From the NCBI GenBank assembly GCA_009733575.1, contig ML769557.1, positions 37,433 through 101,432 of the forward strand: a stretch of DNA of 64,000 bases. Direction: 5' to 3'. Shown piece by piece: positions 21,932-33,564 of the stretch. Source of the stretch: Gymnopus androsaceus JB14 (lineage: Eukaryota; Basidiomycota; Agaricomycetes; Agaricales; Omphalotaceae). The position numbers and the translations under genes are program-made. Position 1 is the first letter of the stretch. Each line of letters starts with the position of its first letter. The notes under the pieces were generated by a model that saw only the letters and a program-made list of their open reading frames with translations, did no database searches and had not been told where the DNA came from.

Positions 21932-24341
21932 TTACTCCGAGCCTTCGTCGTCTTTCGTGGTCCCCGTCTTGGACTTTTCGTATTGGTCGACCTGAGTAGA
22001 TTTCAACATGCTATAAAATCAAGTGTATGAGTTCCAGTCACTTCATCGTCAAAGTAGAGAACGCACTTTTCGAGAGCTCCATGATCAACCGGAGGTCCGT
22101 TACCATCTCCAACCATGATTTTGACACCTTCACTAGGAGTGCCTTTGTAGACGATATACAAGAATCCTGGCCCAGGAGGATAGACGCCACCGTGAGGTGG
22201 ACCCTTAAAGCATAGTGTGGATCCGGACGTGCCCTCCCGCACGACGTCGAGATACACTAGTCGAGAATTCGAGTGTACTGCGTGAGTGACGAAGCCTAAA
22301 TCCATAAGTGCAACTCGAACTAGAGAAGCGATGATCAATCAGCGCTGGGATTAGATCGTAGGATAATGAGCGACGTACTTTCATCCAACTGGATGTTTTC
22401 CAATTCCGGAAGTTCCACGCAGAACGCCTCCCCAAAGCCGATGCTAGTCTTGTGAACCTCCATTCTCGGTCTCCCGCTCTGCATATACGGTGGACTCAAC
22501 CATTCAACCCTATATTCAGTCCCGTACGCTATTTCACTGCGATCAAGGTTGGGATTGCTACCCGCAATCATGATGTCGCCGTTTGGGGTCAGCGTGGCGA
22601 TACTGTGGTACATGCGAGGGATGTTGCTCATAGGCATGCCTTCCGAGCTGAAGCGACTACCGGCTGGAGCAGTAGGGTCGTAAACACTAGGAGTGAGGAC
22701 TGGATTGGCTGCATTGGACATTCCAACCGGGTCGGGAACATTGCTGTATCCAGATATGCCAGAACCCGCACCATTCACGACAACGATCTGACCAGTAGGA
22801 AGAAGCACTGCGTCGGGCATGAGCCGCGCTTCCGGCATGTGTTCGACCGACCATCCAGCTTTGATCCCTTCGTCATTCAAGACCATACGAGAGCATTGAT
22901 CAGAGGCGGGATCCTGCGAAGAGATTTCGTAGCCTGGCTTCTTGTCGTCCACGGTGGAGCCTCCGCACAGCAAAACTTCCGGGGTATAGCCATTGTCAGA
23001 GGAAAGAGGGAGTAACAAGCCAGTTCCAGCCATGGGATACGTTACGCGAACGCCGTTAGGGATCGAAGGCAGTCTTCTTTCGGTGTTGGTTTTCCAATCG
23101 TAAATCATAGCATCGTTGTTCGCAGCAACGAAGATTGTACCATCGGGGAGGACGAACGCGATAGGGAAAAGGTTCGAGTTCAGAGTATCCACGAGGAAAG
23201 AAGAGCGAACGGGCAGGCCGTTTGATCCTTGGATGTTCTTCGGAGGATAAAACTCGATTGTAGGATTATTGGTAGTAGCATTGTTGATCCATCCACCCTT
23301 CTTGCTACCACCCATTATCAATGCGCTACCATCCCCAACTCGAACAGTGGTGCTGTACCATCGAGAGCTAGCCATCCTCACAGCATTGTGGTACTCGTTC
23401 ATAATACCGTTCTCGAATAACCGAATCGATTGCAAGCCATCCACGTCACCGAAGTCTGCAGCAGAAGTATGGTCCGAAACGACAGGATTTCCACCAACGT
23501 TTATCAGAGTCCCGTTAGACAGAAAGCTTCCACCGGCACAAAAGGAGTTGGATTGCATGTTAAGCGGTGTAACATCGTGGGTTTTGAGATTGTAAAGGCT
23601 CGCCCAGGCTGGAGTGCCGTTCTCTGTGGTGAGAGAGTTATGCTCGACCTTGTCTATGACTATGGCCTCCGTTTCAGAGATGACGGCAAGCTGCATCGCG
23701 TTAACTCCTGTAGATCCTTTCTGAGTTAGGGTCCAGCCCGGAGTATCAGAACGAGGTTGTTGGTGAGGGGTCGGAAGTGAAATGGAAGGCGAAGAAGTTT
23801 GCGAGGGACAGGTCAAGACGAGACCATTCAAATCAATGATACCATCTCCTAAGCTTTCGATGGTGACAGTGTGGTACCCAGCGGTGAGATTAAGACTGTA
23901 CGTAGCAAAAAGTCGTTGACCAGGCCTCGGGGTAGTGGAGTTGCATCCAGTGTCCACTACAGACAGAAGCTTTTGATCGACGGACATCTTAGCCGACCCA
24001 TAATATTGAGCGCAGTTCCCGAACCATTCGAAACCAGTGCAATCTCCGGAAATACGAAGAGTCGCTGTAGCCTGTTTTTGACGAGTAGCGCGAACAACGT
24101 TGCGAATAAAGCGGGATGAGTAGACGTACTCCCAAACACCTTTGTACTGAATGAGAGGAGAAGTGCAATGGTATTCTTTAGCACCTGGCGGGACATAGTA
24201 GCTGTTGAAGGGTGCACGCGTGCTAGATCCTGGAGGCGTATGACCATTCCAAGCAGATTCCGCTGTAAGAATACACGGTATAATGCTCAGGAGAAGGCAA
24301 CAATAGAAAAGAAAAAGCGAGCGACAAGAGCGAGTATTCAT
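21932..24341 (-). CDS. Glyoxal oxidase-type copper radical oxidase, secreted
   Basis: Oxidises simple aldehydes to acids while making H2O2 outside the cell, feeding peroxidases in lignocellulose decay. The signal peptide LFLFYCCLLLSIIPCILTA follows the start at 24341. A roughly 190-residue N-terminal extension with several Cys (CTGFEWFGNCAQYYG) precedes a galactose oxidase-like beta-propeller. The radical Cys is in NSFCAGGSFLSNG (about 23540) and the cross-linked Tyr probably in RWYSTTVRVGDGSALIMGG (about 23360). MYHSIATLTPNGDIMIAGSNP (about 22600) carries Tyr and His ligands, and the final His ligand is in VTHAVHSNSRLVYLD (about 22275). Introns at about 22318-22377 and 22018-22073 split the 3' end; the short last exon ends KDDEGSE. 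The active-site set appears complete. Confidence 0.88.
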
Positions 24342-25034
24342 GAGACGCGAAGAATCGAGGATGGTGAACGAGTGTGGTTAAGATGGTACTTGAGCGCTAA
24401 ACTTTAACCGTGGCCTATTTAGACGGCCGGGCCTGGTCAAAGCTGTGGATCGCAAAAGACCGATACTAAGCACTATTCTCCGCAATTCCAGACGTACAAT
24501 GCGAGGACTAGTTTCAGCGATACCCTTGATATATAGTCGTTGATGAGCGCCGCGTGGTTATCAGCTGCGAATGAAGGGATGTGGGGATTAGGGACTGAGA
24601 GAGTACTATACTACGCTGTGAAGCAGAGACCCAGGGTCTTCTAACTAGCGTAAATTGAGAAGAGTAGATATATCGACGGAGTAGTTGAGGTTTTCCAGAA
24701 TACATTACTCGTATTCTAAGTTCGTTGAAAGCAATCAAAGCAATCAAGGACACTGAACCAGTCATGAACAAGTTCGATTTGCATGCGTGGATGCTACAAC
24801 AAAAGACAAGATGAAGTTTATAGTACATCTGATATACAATGATTCATAAAAATATACGACTAGAGAGAAACAATGAATGTCATAAATGAACACGAAGGAA
24901 CGTAGTAAAGGAACCACATCGAATGGTAAAAATAATGCTAGTAACCAGCTTATGCTCTAGTAAATATTTGAAGAAACAAGAAAAGACAAAGATATTACTA
25001 TTGGATACACGTGAATTAAGTTTGCCCCACAAGT

Positions 25035-26883
25035 TCATACCTCGCAGAACTTCTGGCTATAAGGCAGAACAGGTGGAAGGACAACCGGATTAGAATCCCC
25101 GTCTTCATCATCGGATGATTCCGAGGAACTAAGGTGTTCAGAAGGAGAAACTCCACGAGGAATGTACAATGGAAGTGGTGTAGGATCGATCTTGCGATCT
25201 CCATTAGAATAGTAAAACTGCGAATATGGCGGTAGCACGGGCGTCGCAGTGAGAGCAGCCGCTTTACTACTATTAGAGGGATTGACGTTGAAGTGATGGA
25301 TATTAGATTCTGGAGGTGTCGTAGGCCGTGAAGAGAAGGGGGAGGAGATATCAAAACATGAATCCGAATCAGGGAATGGGCAAGGAGGCCTGCTGATACA
25401 AGGAGCAGGCAAGGCAAGTCGGATAGGAATGGAGAAGCTGAGGTTTTGTTGTGCTTTTTGCGTGGTACCTGGAATGTCGTACGATATGGAGAGAATGATC
25501 GTAATTTCATGTCGCACCGAAATGAGAGGGCCAGTGGAGCTCGGCCGCAAGACCGCTGGCCCAGCCCATTCGTAGTCACCATCTTGAGGAAGAGAATTGG
25601 TTATCGGAATGTTGGTCTGTAGAGTGTACCACGTAGGTCTCTCCGTCGCGTCAGCATCCTTGGCAAAGACATAGTTGTCGTTTTGACAAGAATACCGACC
25701 GTCTTCTGAAGGAGGCAAGAGCGAGAAGACGCGAGAGCATGCAGCATCTGGGCCCTCATTCTCCAGATAGTCGAGCCCATATGAGAAAGACGACCTATTG
25801 GTCCATCGCAAAGGAAGATTTGGTGGCTGGAATTCTTCAGCAGGTAGCGGGCACCGGGATTGGTAGTCTCGGGATGGTCGCGTCCTAAGAAATGATTAGT
25901 CCACGCGGCTATAAAGAATTTGAGTTTCTTTTACCTGAACTTGTCCCTCTGCAGCACATCTACACGAAAACCCAACAACTGAAGTCGTTTACACTCTTCC
26001 GCTGGAAGATCCTTCGTGCGAAGTCGGAGTATCAGTAAGACCTTGCCAGCTTTGATATCGATGTACTCTGGTACCGAAGCCAATATGCGGACTTTGGAAA
26101 TCACCTCCGGAGGGATCTGAGGTTCAGAAATGTCGGATGAAGGATTGATTTTAGCGTGATTAAGGAGATAGGTGGTAGGATGTACAGGTTCCGGTCCATC
26201 TTCGCTGGGTAGCCCGACGAAGCGTTGTATGTAGATGTTTTTGGTAGACGTCGTAACACGTTCACCAGAGCTCTGTAACATCGCAGAATAAAGACTGCTG
26301 AAAGACCAAGACGAGGAGGAAGACGAATCCCGTTTCCGGTTCTGAACATCGACGTATTTTGCGGTGGCGAACAATCGATAAGAGACTCCTAGATCATCTA
26401 ATCCAAACCGAGAGGAAGCGGGCAGCCAACCAGGAATGTTTATGTTGAAAATGGCGTTCCAGCGACCTGAGAGTCAAGGTTAGTGTTCGATAAATAGCAT
26501 GGGGTTGGAACGCGTGCGTACAAGGTTCGCCTGAGCCTTCATCACCGTCATCGCTGAGCAGAACGGGGTCTTGGGGAACCAACTCGACGGTAGTCGTGTA
26601 TAAACGAACGGAAGAATATCCGACCGCCGGAGCAACGACTTCGCATTGTCCTTCAAACGTCAACTCTAATGATTTGAGGAGAAATTTCGAAGTTCTCCTG
26701 CTTAAGAAAGATGGTGATATTGTTATCTCGACATGTCCCGAAAGCGAATACGCCGAGCTAAAGCACCCAGGATAGTTAGTATACACTCTAGTGAGATGAC
26801 AGCAGCGCCACTCACGAACGATCCACATCTCCAAACATATGCACAGATCTTTGCAGTGGCACGATTGCTATTGAAACAGACAT
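25035..26883 (-). CDS. Arrestin-like protein
   Basis: Probable alpha-arrestin-type adaptor, a family that links plasma-membrane transporters to Rsp5/Nedd4 ubiquitin ligase. The start MSVSIAIVPLQRSVHMFGD is at 26883. The N-lobe reads SLSGHVEITISP, FLLKSLELTFEGQCEVVAP and the C-lobe VISKVRILASVPEYIDIKAG. The tail is Ser/Pro-rich with LPPYSQF, a possible LPxY-type WW-binding motif, and an acidic SSSESSDDEDGD run before the stop at 25035. Introns are near 26760-26818, 26467-26522, an unplaced one near 26390, and 25884-25935. Assignment rests on overall arrestin-like beta organisation and the tail motif, not on a close match. It could instead be another beta-sandwich trafficking protein such as an Rgp1 relative. 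Confidence 0.6.
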
Positions 26884-27556
26884 TGTAGTCGGGGTCGTGA
26901 GGATATTAGGTTTCCAAGAAAAGTAAGTAGCTGCTATAAAGCGGGGAGGATTAGAGAGTCAGCGTAAAAAGGTCGTATAGTCGTGATGGGAGTGAATTAT
27001 ATAGTGTCTTCAAGACGCTTTGGGAACAAAAGGATATGAACAAAGGCAACTTTTGACGTGGTTCCGTCATATTTGTAGGTCCAAGCAAAAACCCAGGATT
27101 AACCAGGAACGTAAATGATTGAAACGGTTGGCGCGCGGATACAAATGTGGAATTCCTTTTGTTTCATGATGATGACTAAACGACAAAACGACATTCGTTA
27201 GAAAAGAAAACAAGGACGGCAGAATCTCGAAGACCGCATTGCAAGACTCGAGGCCGCGACGCACAATGCTGCCTGTCATACTTTCAATGGTCTTTTATCT
27301 AAAAGATTGGACATGAGAACCACCTTGCGCCTGGCCTTCTTGGTTCGCGATCGAAATGATCGACAAGGTTGTCAGAGCGCTGGACTACGGCCTGCATTCC
27401 TCGTACAGGTTACGCAGGGTAGCGCTTTGAAGCGCTGTCAAGGTGAATCCGATCACAACCAAGTTGAACGTCTACACCAGATGAAATAATGTGCGTGTTG
27501 TCGTCGGTTCAAGCAATTATAAAAACATAGCTGTGGAATAAAGCAACCGGAATGCG

Positions 27557-28729
27557 TTATGCAAACACCTTCGATACTGCCAGTTCGTCCTCATCCCTCT
27601 TACGCCGCTCCTTACGGATATGGGCGTCACTTTCAGCGTTCTTGCGAACATTATACTTTTTGCTGTGTTCTTTCCGAATCGCAGTCCGCACAGCAGTCGG
27701 AGAGATGAATTCTAACAAAGTGTAAAGGAAAGCGAAAAAGTAAAAGTAAAAAGTCTCCTCACCTGGGTTTGAGTAGACTGTGGCACCGCCAAACGCGCCT
27801 TCAAAAATCCGTATGGGCGTAAGAACAAACCGAGGCCCAATCTCAACAAGTGTCGTTTGAGGAGCACCGTTAGCAACCAGAGGGTCTTTTTCGATTATCT
27901 ATACCACGAAGCTCAGCTCAACGAATAAGATAAATTAGACGACAAAAAAGCACCTGAAAGTTGCGGAACCATATCTTCTGATCCACGATGGAAAATGTAA
28001 GGATGTGATCCACAAAAGGCTTTGCTTTACGAGCAGTTGGCGGAACGCCAAATATCTATGATTTCGGAAATCAATAGCGATTCGTAGTCAGCTCGGATAC
28101 AACTCACATGGGTAAAGAGCTCTTTTGTTAGCTTGCCCCATTCTGTGTCATCGAAACTTTTATCAAAGCTCAAGAGGCCTCTGCTGCCCTTGAGACAGTT
28201 TCCCGTCATCTTGAGCTCGTCCATAGTATGCACGTTCTGAACGTGCATTTTTATACTCGGTCCATTGGGCATTTTCGCGGCCCATAGGTAGAGGTCTTCG
28301 TGCCTCCGAGCTTCGAAGTAAAGAGTGTTGTTACAGTTATTCAGATCGGCAAGCTCGGGGAGCAGGTGTAGTTGTGATTTGGAGTCGAGCTTCGAGTCTG
28401 TGAAGAATAAGTTAGGTTATTAACTAGTTCGGGATGAGATTATGGTACGCACCCTTCTTTACATGGGGTAAAAGGACTTCGATGTCATTCATCAGGTGCC
28501 TCATGCGATGAGTAACGCCTCTGGAAGAAAGCAAAAGGACCCTCTGTTTATTCTTTCTTTTTTTCGCTACGGGAATAGCGACTTGTGTCTGGTCTTCAGC
28601 CCCAGAGTCAGAATCAGAGTCGTCCACATCCATCATGTCTTCAGCGTTTCGTTTTCCTTTGCCTTTACGATCTCCATTTTGGGATGCTTTCGAGGCATTG
28701 GCTTTCTGAGCTTTCAGAATAGATGCCAT
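27557..28729 (-). CDS. BRX1: BRX1, Brix-domain ribosome biogenesis factor
   Basis: Nucleolar factor of early pre-60S assembly. The start MASILKAQKANASKASQNGD at 28729 is followed by an acidic/Lys-rich leader and the sigma70-like Brix motif RVLLLSSRGVTHRMRHLMND. Then come CNNTLYFEARRHEDLYLWAA, GPSIKMHVQNVHTMDELKMT, RGLLSFDKSFDDTEW, and a C-terminal ATVYSNPEFISPTAVRTAIR, ending DELAVSKVFA at 27557. Four introns of about 50-60 nt. An in-frame ATG at 28741 could also serve. It diverges from the KH gene with 232 bp between ATGs, a possible shared promoter. No disrupted frame was found. Confidence 0.92.
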
Positions 28730-28961
28730 TTTTGAGTGCAAGTCGAAGGGAAAGTTTTAAGCGCTCAATGTTAGCGCCGTTGTCGCTTGTTTGAATTAGA
28801 CGCCGTTGAGAACTTGCCTCAGTCCACCAACTCTAAAAGTTACACCTACATCTTCTTCCAGGTATGTAAAGTCTCAGTTCATTTTGCCATCTTTTCCAAC
28901 CTCCGAATCCCCCCCGAATCCCAGTCTAATCCACATTGAAAACTGAAAAGCTAAATTGGCC

Positions 28962-30335
28962 ATGCCAGACGCTGATTCCAACCGCAAACGTTCTCGCTCT
29001 CCCTCCGATAGCGACCAGCAGAAACAGCACAAACGAGCAAACATTAGCTCTACAAACCCTCTGGAAGAAGCACCAACCACTCCTCCAGGTTCTTGTGCCT
29101 TTTAATCCCTTCCAATGTCCCCCATTTCTCAAAACTTTTCACATCCAGCTCACGACAACCATGCTACGGAATCAAAGCCTGACACCGAGGCTTCCAGATC
29201 CTCGACTGCGCCAAGCTCAGTAGAACCTTCATCTTCTTCCAATTCCGCAGCTCCTCCGCCGCCTTCTGCAATGATTCATATGCGTTGCTTGATAGTTACT
29301 CAAGACGCATCCATTATCATTGGCAAGGGTGGTGCTCATGTAAACGAGATTAGGGAGAAGAGCGGGGCTAGAGTCATGGTATCTGAGAGTATACCTGGCA
29401 ATCCTGAACGTATTCTCAATGTTAGCGGGCCTTTGGATGCAGTTTCAAAGGTTCGTAACACTTCCCGCGATTCACGTCGACATTAACAGTTTTGCAGGCT
29501 TTTGGTCTCATTGTTCGCCGCATCAATGACGAGCCATTTGACTGTGCCCTCTGTACCCGGAAGCAGAGCGGTCACCATCAAGTTCATGATTCCCAACTCT
29601 CGTATGGGCTCTGTGATTGGAAAGCAGGGCTCCAAGATCAAAGAGATTCAGGATGCCAGTGGAGCGAGACTCAACGCCAGCGAAGGAATGCTACCCGGTT
29701 CTACTGAGGTGAATGATATTGGCCATTGGTTTCTTGTGCTACCCTGACTTGGTTTCCAGCGAGTCCTTAGTGTCGCAGGTGTCGCAGATGCAATTCATAT
29801 TGCTACCTATTACATCGGCAATATCTTGATCGAGGCGCAGGAACGCATGCCCTCGGCTTCAGGTGCAACTTATCGCCCCTCCGGATCCAGTAACTCTCGC
29901 CGGCCACCCCCTTCTTCTACTGGATCTACACCCTATGTTCCTGGATTCAGTAGCTACTCTTCTTCGAGTAACTCTGCGCAACTCCAGACACAACAGATCT
30001 ACATTCCGAATGACCTGGTGGGATGTATCATAGGCAAAGGAGGCAGCAAAATCAACGAGATTAGGCACATGAGTGCCAGTCAGATCAAAATAATGGAACC
30101 TGGCGCTGCCGGCGTTGCTGTAGCTGGTGCTCCAGCACCCACTGGCGGAGAGGGTGAGAGGCTGGTGGTGATTACTGGTCAACCAGCCAACATCCAAATG
30201 GCTGTTCAATTGCTCTATCACGTACGCGTTTTACTGTTCGCCATTTAGATTATCTTACTGATCTTGTCTTAGCGTCTCGAGCAGGAAAAGCAAAAGCAAC
30301 TCCGATCGCAGTCATCCCCCACCTCTTCGACATGA
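28962..30335 (+). CDS. Triple KH-domain RNA-binding protein (PCBP/Rnc1-like)
   Basis: Poly(C)-binding/Rnc1-type protein, family that binds and stabilises mRNA. The start MPDADSNRKRSRSPSDSD is at 28962. Three KH modules carry their GxxG loops: IIIGKGGAHVNEIREKSGAR (about 29330), SVIGKQGSKIKEIQDASGAR (about 29620) and CIIGKGGSKINEIRHMSASQ (about 30030). A Ser/Pro/Gly-rich linker separates KH2 and KH3, and a short basic tail ends at 30335. Introns: about 29091-29151, 29452-29498, 29708-29759 and 30222-30272. A one-base excess at about 29540-29545 (INDEPFD to VPSVPGSRAV) breaks the frame between KH1 and KH2, although both sides are strongly conserved. A long pyrimidine-rich 3' region follows. Confidence 0.85.
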
Positions 30336-31183
30336 GGGCTTTACTTTCTGATATTTCTCGGTTCTCTGCCCCTCGGTTATCCATTTTGGTGTTAAATATC
30401 GCAATCTGCTTTCGCTATTCCTCCGTTCGCAAAATTTCTTGGCCCTATCTATTTCTTCTTGGTCTCGTCGCACTTTTCCTTCAATTTACGGTCCCCAGAT
30501 TCGTCTTTAATCCCGTTTGAAGGTTTCCTTGTCGAATTTCATTTCCTCCTCTTCCCCATGTATGAATATCATATCTCTTAGCTGGTAACTCTAGGATCAT
30601 AAACCTGCTGCCTCTCTCCCTTCCATCACATATCCATAATCAACCCCATAATCCATGATCCATTTGCCAGCTCCTATTGCAGGAGCACCCGTCTGCTTCT
30701 CACCTCGCCTCACCTCGCCTCGTATCCTTATTCATACCTCATTATATCTCCATCTCATCCAATCCGAGTCTATCCTCATTAACCTGTCCGTCCGAAACTC
30801 TTCCGCATCATCATGTATGTAGCATCTCGAATCGGCCATCCATCAAAACCCCTGTCCCAAAAATCGTCCTGTACATTTTTATTTTACTGTAACAAAGGCG
30901 ACCCATCCCCCTGTCTCCTCTGTCATTCACTGTGATATTGCTTTCCACCGTCTATGTATTGGGTTACGGTACGACATATCTTTTCGCTTTGACATGTCCC
31001 TGCTCCGTTTTGCTACCTGTCCTACTGTATTCTTCCTAGTCTTGTTCGGCTATGTTATATACCATACTTCATCTCATAACGGTAGAATACGTCTTCCTTG
31101 ATTTGTTGAAACAGATGTACCTTCATTGTACATAGAATACTTTACAATCTGGTAAATACAATCTTCTTGAACACACGACTAGG
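30336..31183. other. Convergent intergenic region, pyrimidine-rich
   Basis: Lies between the stop codons of the KH gene (+) and the adenosine deaminase family gene (-). The + strand is strongly C/T-rich with runs such as CACCTCGCCTCACCTCGCCT near 30700. This fits a long 3' untranslated region. Short open frames here have no family features. Confidence 0.5.
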
Positions 31184-33445
31184 TTACATGGTGGTCTGAC
31201 TCTGAGCGAGGAACTTTTGTCCCTCAGTAGCAGCGTATTCTAGGAATATGTCCCAGCGCTTTTGCCAAGCTGCAAGAGCGCGTTCCTTCTCTTCCGGATC
31301 CATACTCGAAAACTAGATGGTCTTCATCAACAGAAGGAACGAACACGATCGGATAAAAGGTACTCACCTTGATACTATCCTTGGCCATTTCTCCGAGTTG
31401 AATGAGTCCAGTCACCTCGCTGGCTGCCAGAACCTTGATCATGCGACGTTAGTGATGCACTAGAGCAAGATGTAATCACTACTCACTTGGAAGTAATCGA
31501 AAGTCAAGCCCATGCTGCCGAATACGGAAGGGTCATCGGAGCACAGTGCAACAGTAACTCCTTGATTCAACAGAACAGGCAAGGGATGCATGTGCATGGA
31601 GGAGGTAAGACGCTATAATGATAGATGCTGGTTTAGTGGATTGCATTGATTAGCAATTGCCTTTTTCGACTCACCAGAATCTCGTTCCTAGTAGATTATC
31701 CATCCAGATTAGCAAGCGATCCTGTTTCCAGAAGTAAAACGTACGAAATTGGGCAAACTTCGATGGCAATCCCGCGTTCTTTACAGATTTCGATCAGTTT
31801 TGGATGTTTAACCAGAGCGAATCTGTAACGATTTATTAGCATGCGAAATAAACTGTATAAAATGCACAAACCCATGGCCGATTCGTTTAGTTCCCAATAA
31901 GATAGCATCGTAAAGATTCATGTCCGCCTCCGTGCCATCGCCAAGAGTCTCTGCGGCATGAAAGATGAAAGGGATCTCGACACCAGCTTCCTTTTGCATT
32001 TCTCGGAACTTGAGGAGAGGCTCGATATAATATTTGAGGGGTTTGAGAACGTTTTCGGGGCCAACGAGATCAAAGCCTAGCAGAGGTTTAGTTCTGGAAA
32101 ATAAAAACAAAACAAAGGACCGCACCGGCGATGAGGTGTGGGAACTCCTTCTTCAACGCGATACAGTCCTGGAGATACCACTCAAGGCCTTCAGGTGTGA
32201 TGGACCTAATGGTGGAATAGATGATCTGAAAACACAGGGTAAGCACGAATACATTTGGACGATAAAATATCGACCTTGGCGCCGATGAACTCGTCTTCTC
32301 TGCCCTGTTCCTTGAGCTCTTCTTTCACATTGTTTACGACCTCATCGAAGCTCTTCACCACCTCCCTGTGATCAATCCGGGTATGGGCATCAGCAGCAAT
32401 GAAAGGTCTGTAGGATTTGTGAAGGCCCGTAAAGTGTCAGAACAAAAGGAAAACAAACATGTCTTTTTGAAGGAAGTTGATCCTGGGCTCTACATAAGAT
32501 ATTCCATCGGCGATCGAGCTTAAAATGAATTCTCGAACGTATTCTCGGTGAATCGGCTCATATCGAACAAGCGGCTGATTAATCGATGAGGATAGATGTC
32601 CATTGTTATAGACGGGACAACATACCGTGTTGACGACAAAGGTGCTAACAAACTTTTCCCAAATCTAATTGGAGACTATTCAAAAACGATATCTCAAAGG
32701 GACTGGATGGGATACCGACTTTGTTAACTGTATTGTGCGTAACATAGGCCTCTGTTGGGTTGATGGTTAGCGATGCAGTAATCCAACGATCAAAGCCTTC
32801 TGGGCCTCCGAGTTTGGGATCGAATGTTTCTCTAGCTTTAGCCAATGGCACCCAAGTATTAGGCGTGTAATTTTCGTCTGTTAGTGCAATTTCGCCTGAT
32901 GTGCGAAGCTCTTGCGGCAAAGGCAAAAACTGAGGAAGGACAGAACCTATAGTCGTCGAATTCAGAGCTGTTGAAGCTCGAACATGTATAGCTGGGTACC
33001 TCATGGCAGTCTTAAGAAGGAAAGACACATTGACTGTTGCATCAAGATGCGCATGGAGGAGTCCACCCTTGGGCATCTGAATGATATTTACATCCATCAT
33101 ATACCAAGAATTCGCGGAGACTTACCTTTCCTAGGATCTCAAACAGCTTGGTCTGCACAATGATACTGCGTCCTAAACAGATGCTTCTTTCGCATGATTG
33201 ACCCAAGTTACAGATTAATAGGTACCTGTTAGAAACTCCATTCCAGGAAAAGGATGCGGAATCCCTTCATGATCTTGACTCCAAATGGATGCAGCTTCGG
33301 CCGCTCGTACATCTCGAACAACTTTATCAGCTAAAGCCTCTAGCTCAGAGAGCTGTCCTTTCTTGTGATCAGCACGCAGAGCTCTGTCAGCAAGAATCAA
33401 TGCATTCCTGCTTGCTTCGTATTCAGCAATCGAGTTGAAGGACAT
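31184..33445 (-). CDS. Adenosine deaminase family protein (ADGF-like)
   Basis: Metal-dependent adenosine deaminase-superfamily hydrolase, probably converting (deoxy)adenosine to inosine. The start MSFNSIAEYEASRNALILAD is at 33445; an upstream in-frame ATG lies at 33460. Key segments are MPKGGLLHAHLDATVNVSFL (HxH metal site), a FILSSIADGISYVEPR strand, IPFIFHAAETLGDGTEAD (metal His and catalytic Glu region), TKRIGHGFALVKHP, IEVCPISNEIL and ALCSDDPSVFG (metal Asp). The stop is at 31184. About ten short introns. An N-terminal helical region before HAHLDAT and the overall length (about 540 residues) point to the ADGF/CECR1 branch. No signal peptide is evident, so a cytosolic location is inferred. 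It shares a 119-bp divergent promoter with GPI10. Confidence 0.85.
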
Positions 33446-33564
33446 GATGAGCAGAGTCAATGAGGGTCGAGTTGAGTCAAAGTCGAGCGTCTACATCTAG
33501 TACTGTATCACTCGGGCGCCTATCTTAGATCAAGCCACGGGTCCGCCGCAATTTCCTTTTCCAG

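Noticed and set aside
27067..27489. Short open frames on both strands, including a plus-strand stretch NLEDRIARLEAAT resembling a leucine-zipper heptad
   Set aside because: No start codon, consistent splice sites or matching basic region could be joined; the pattern is too short to separate from chance between the arrestin-like and BRX1 genes.
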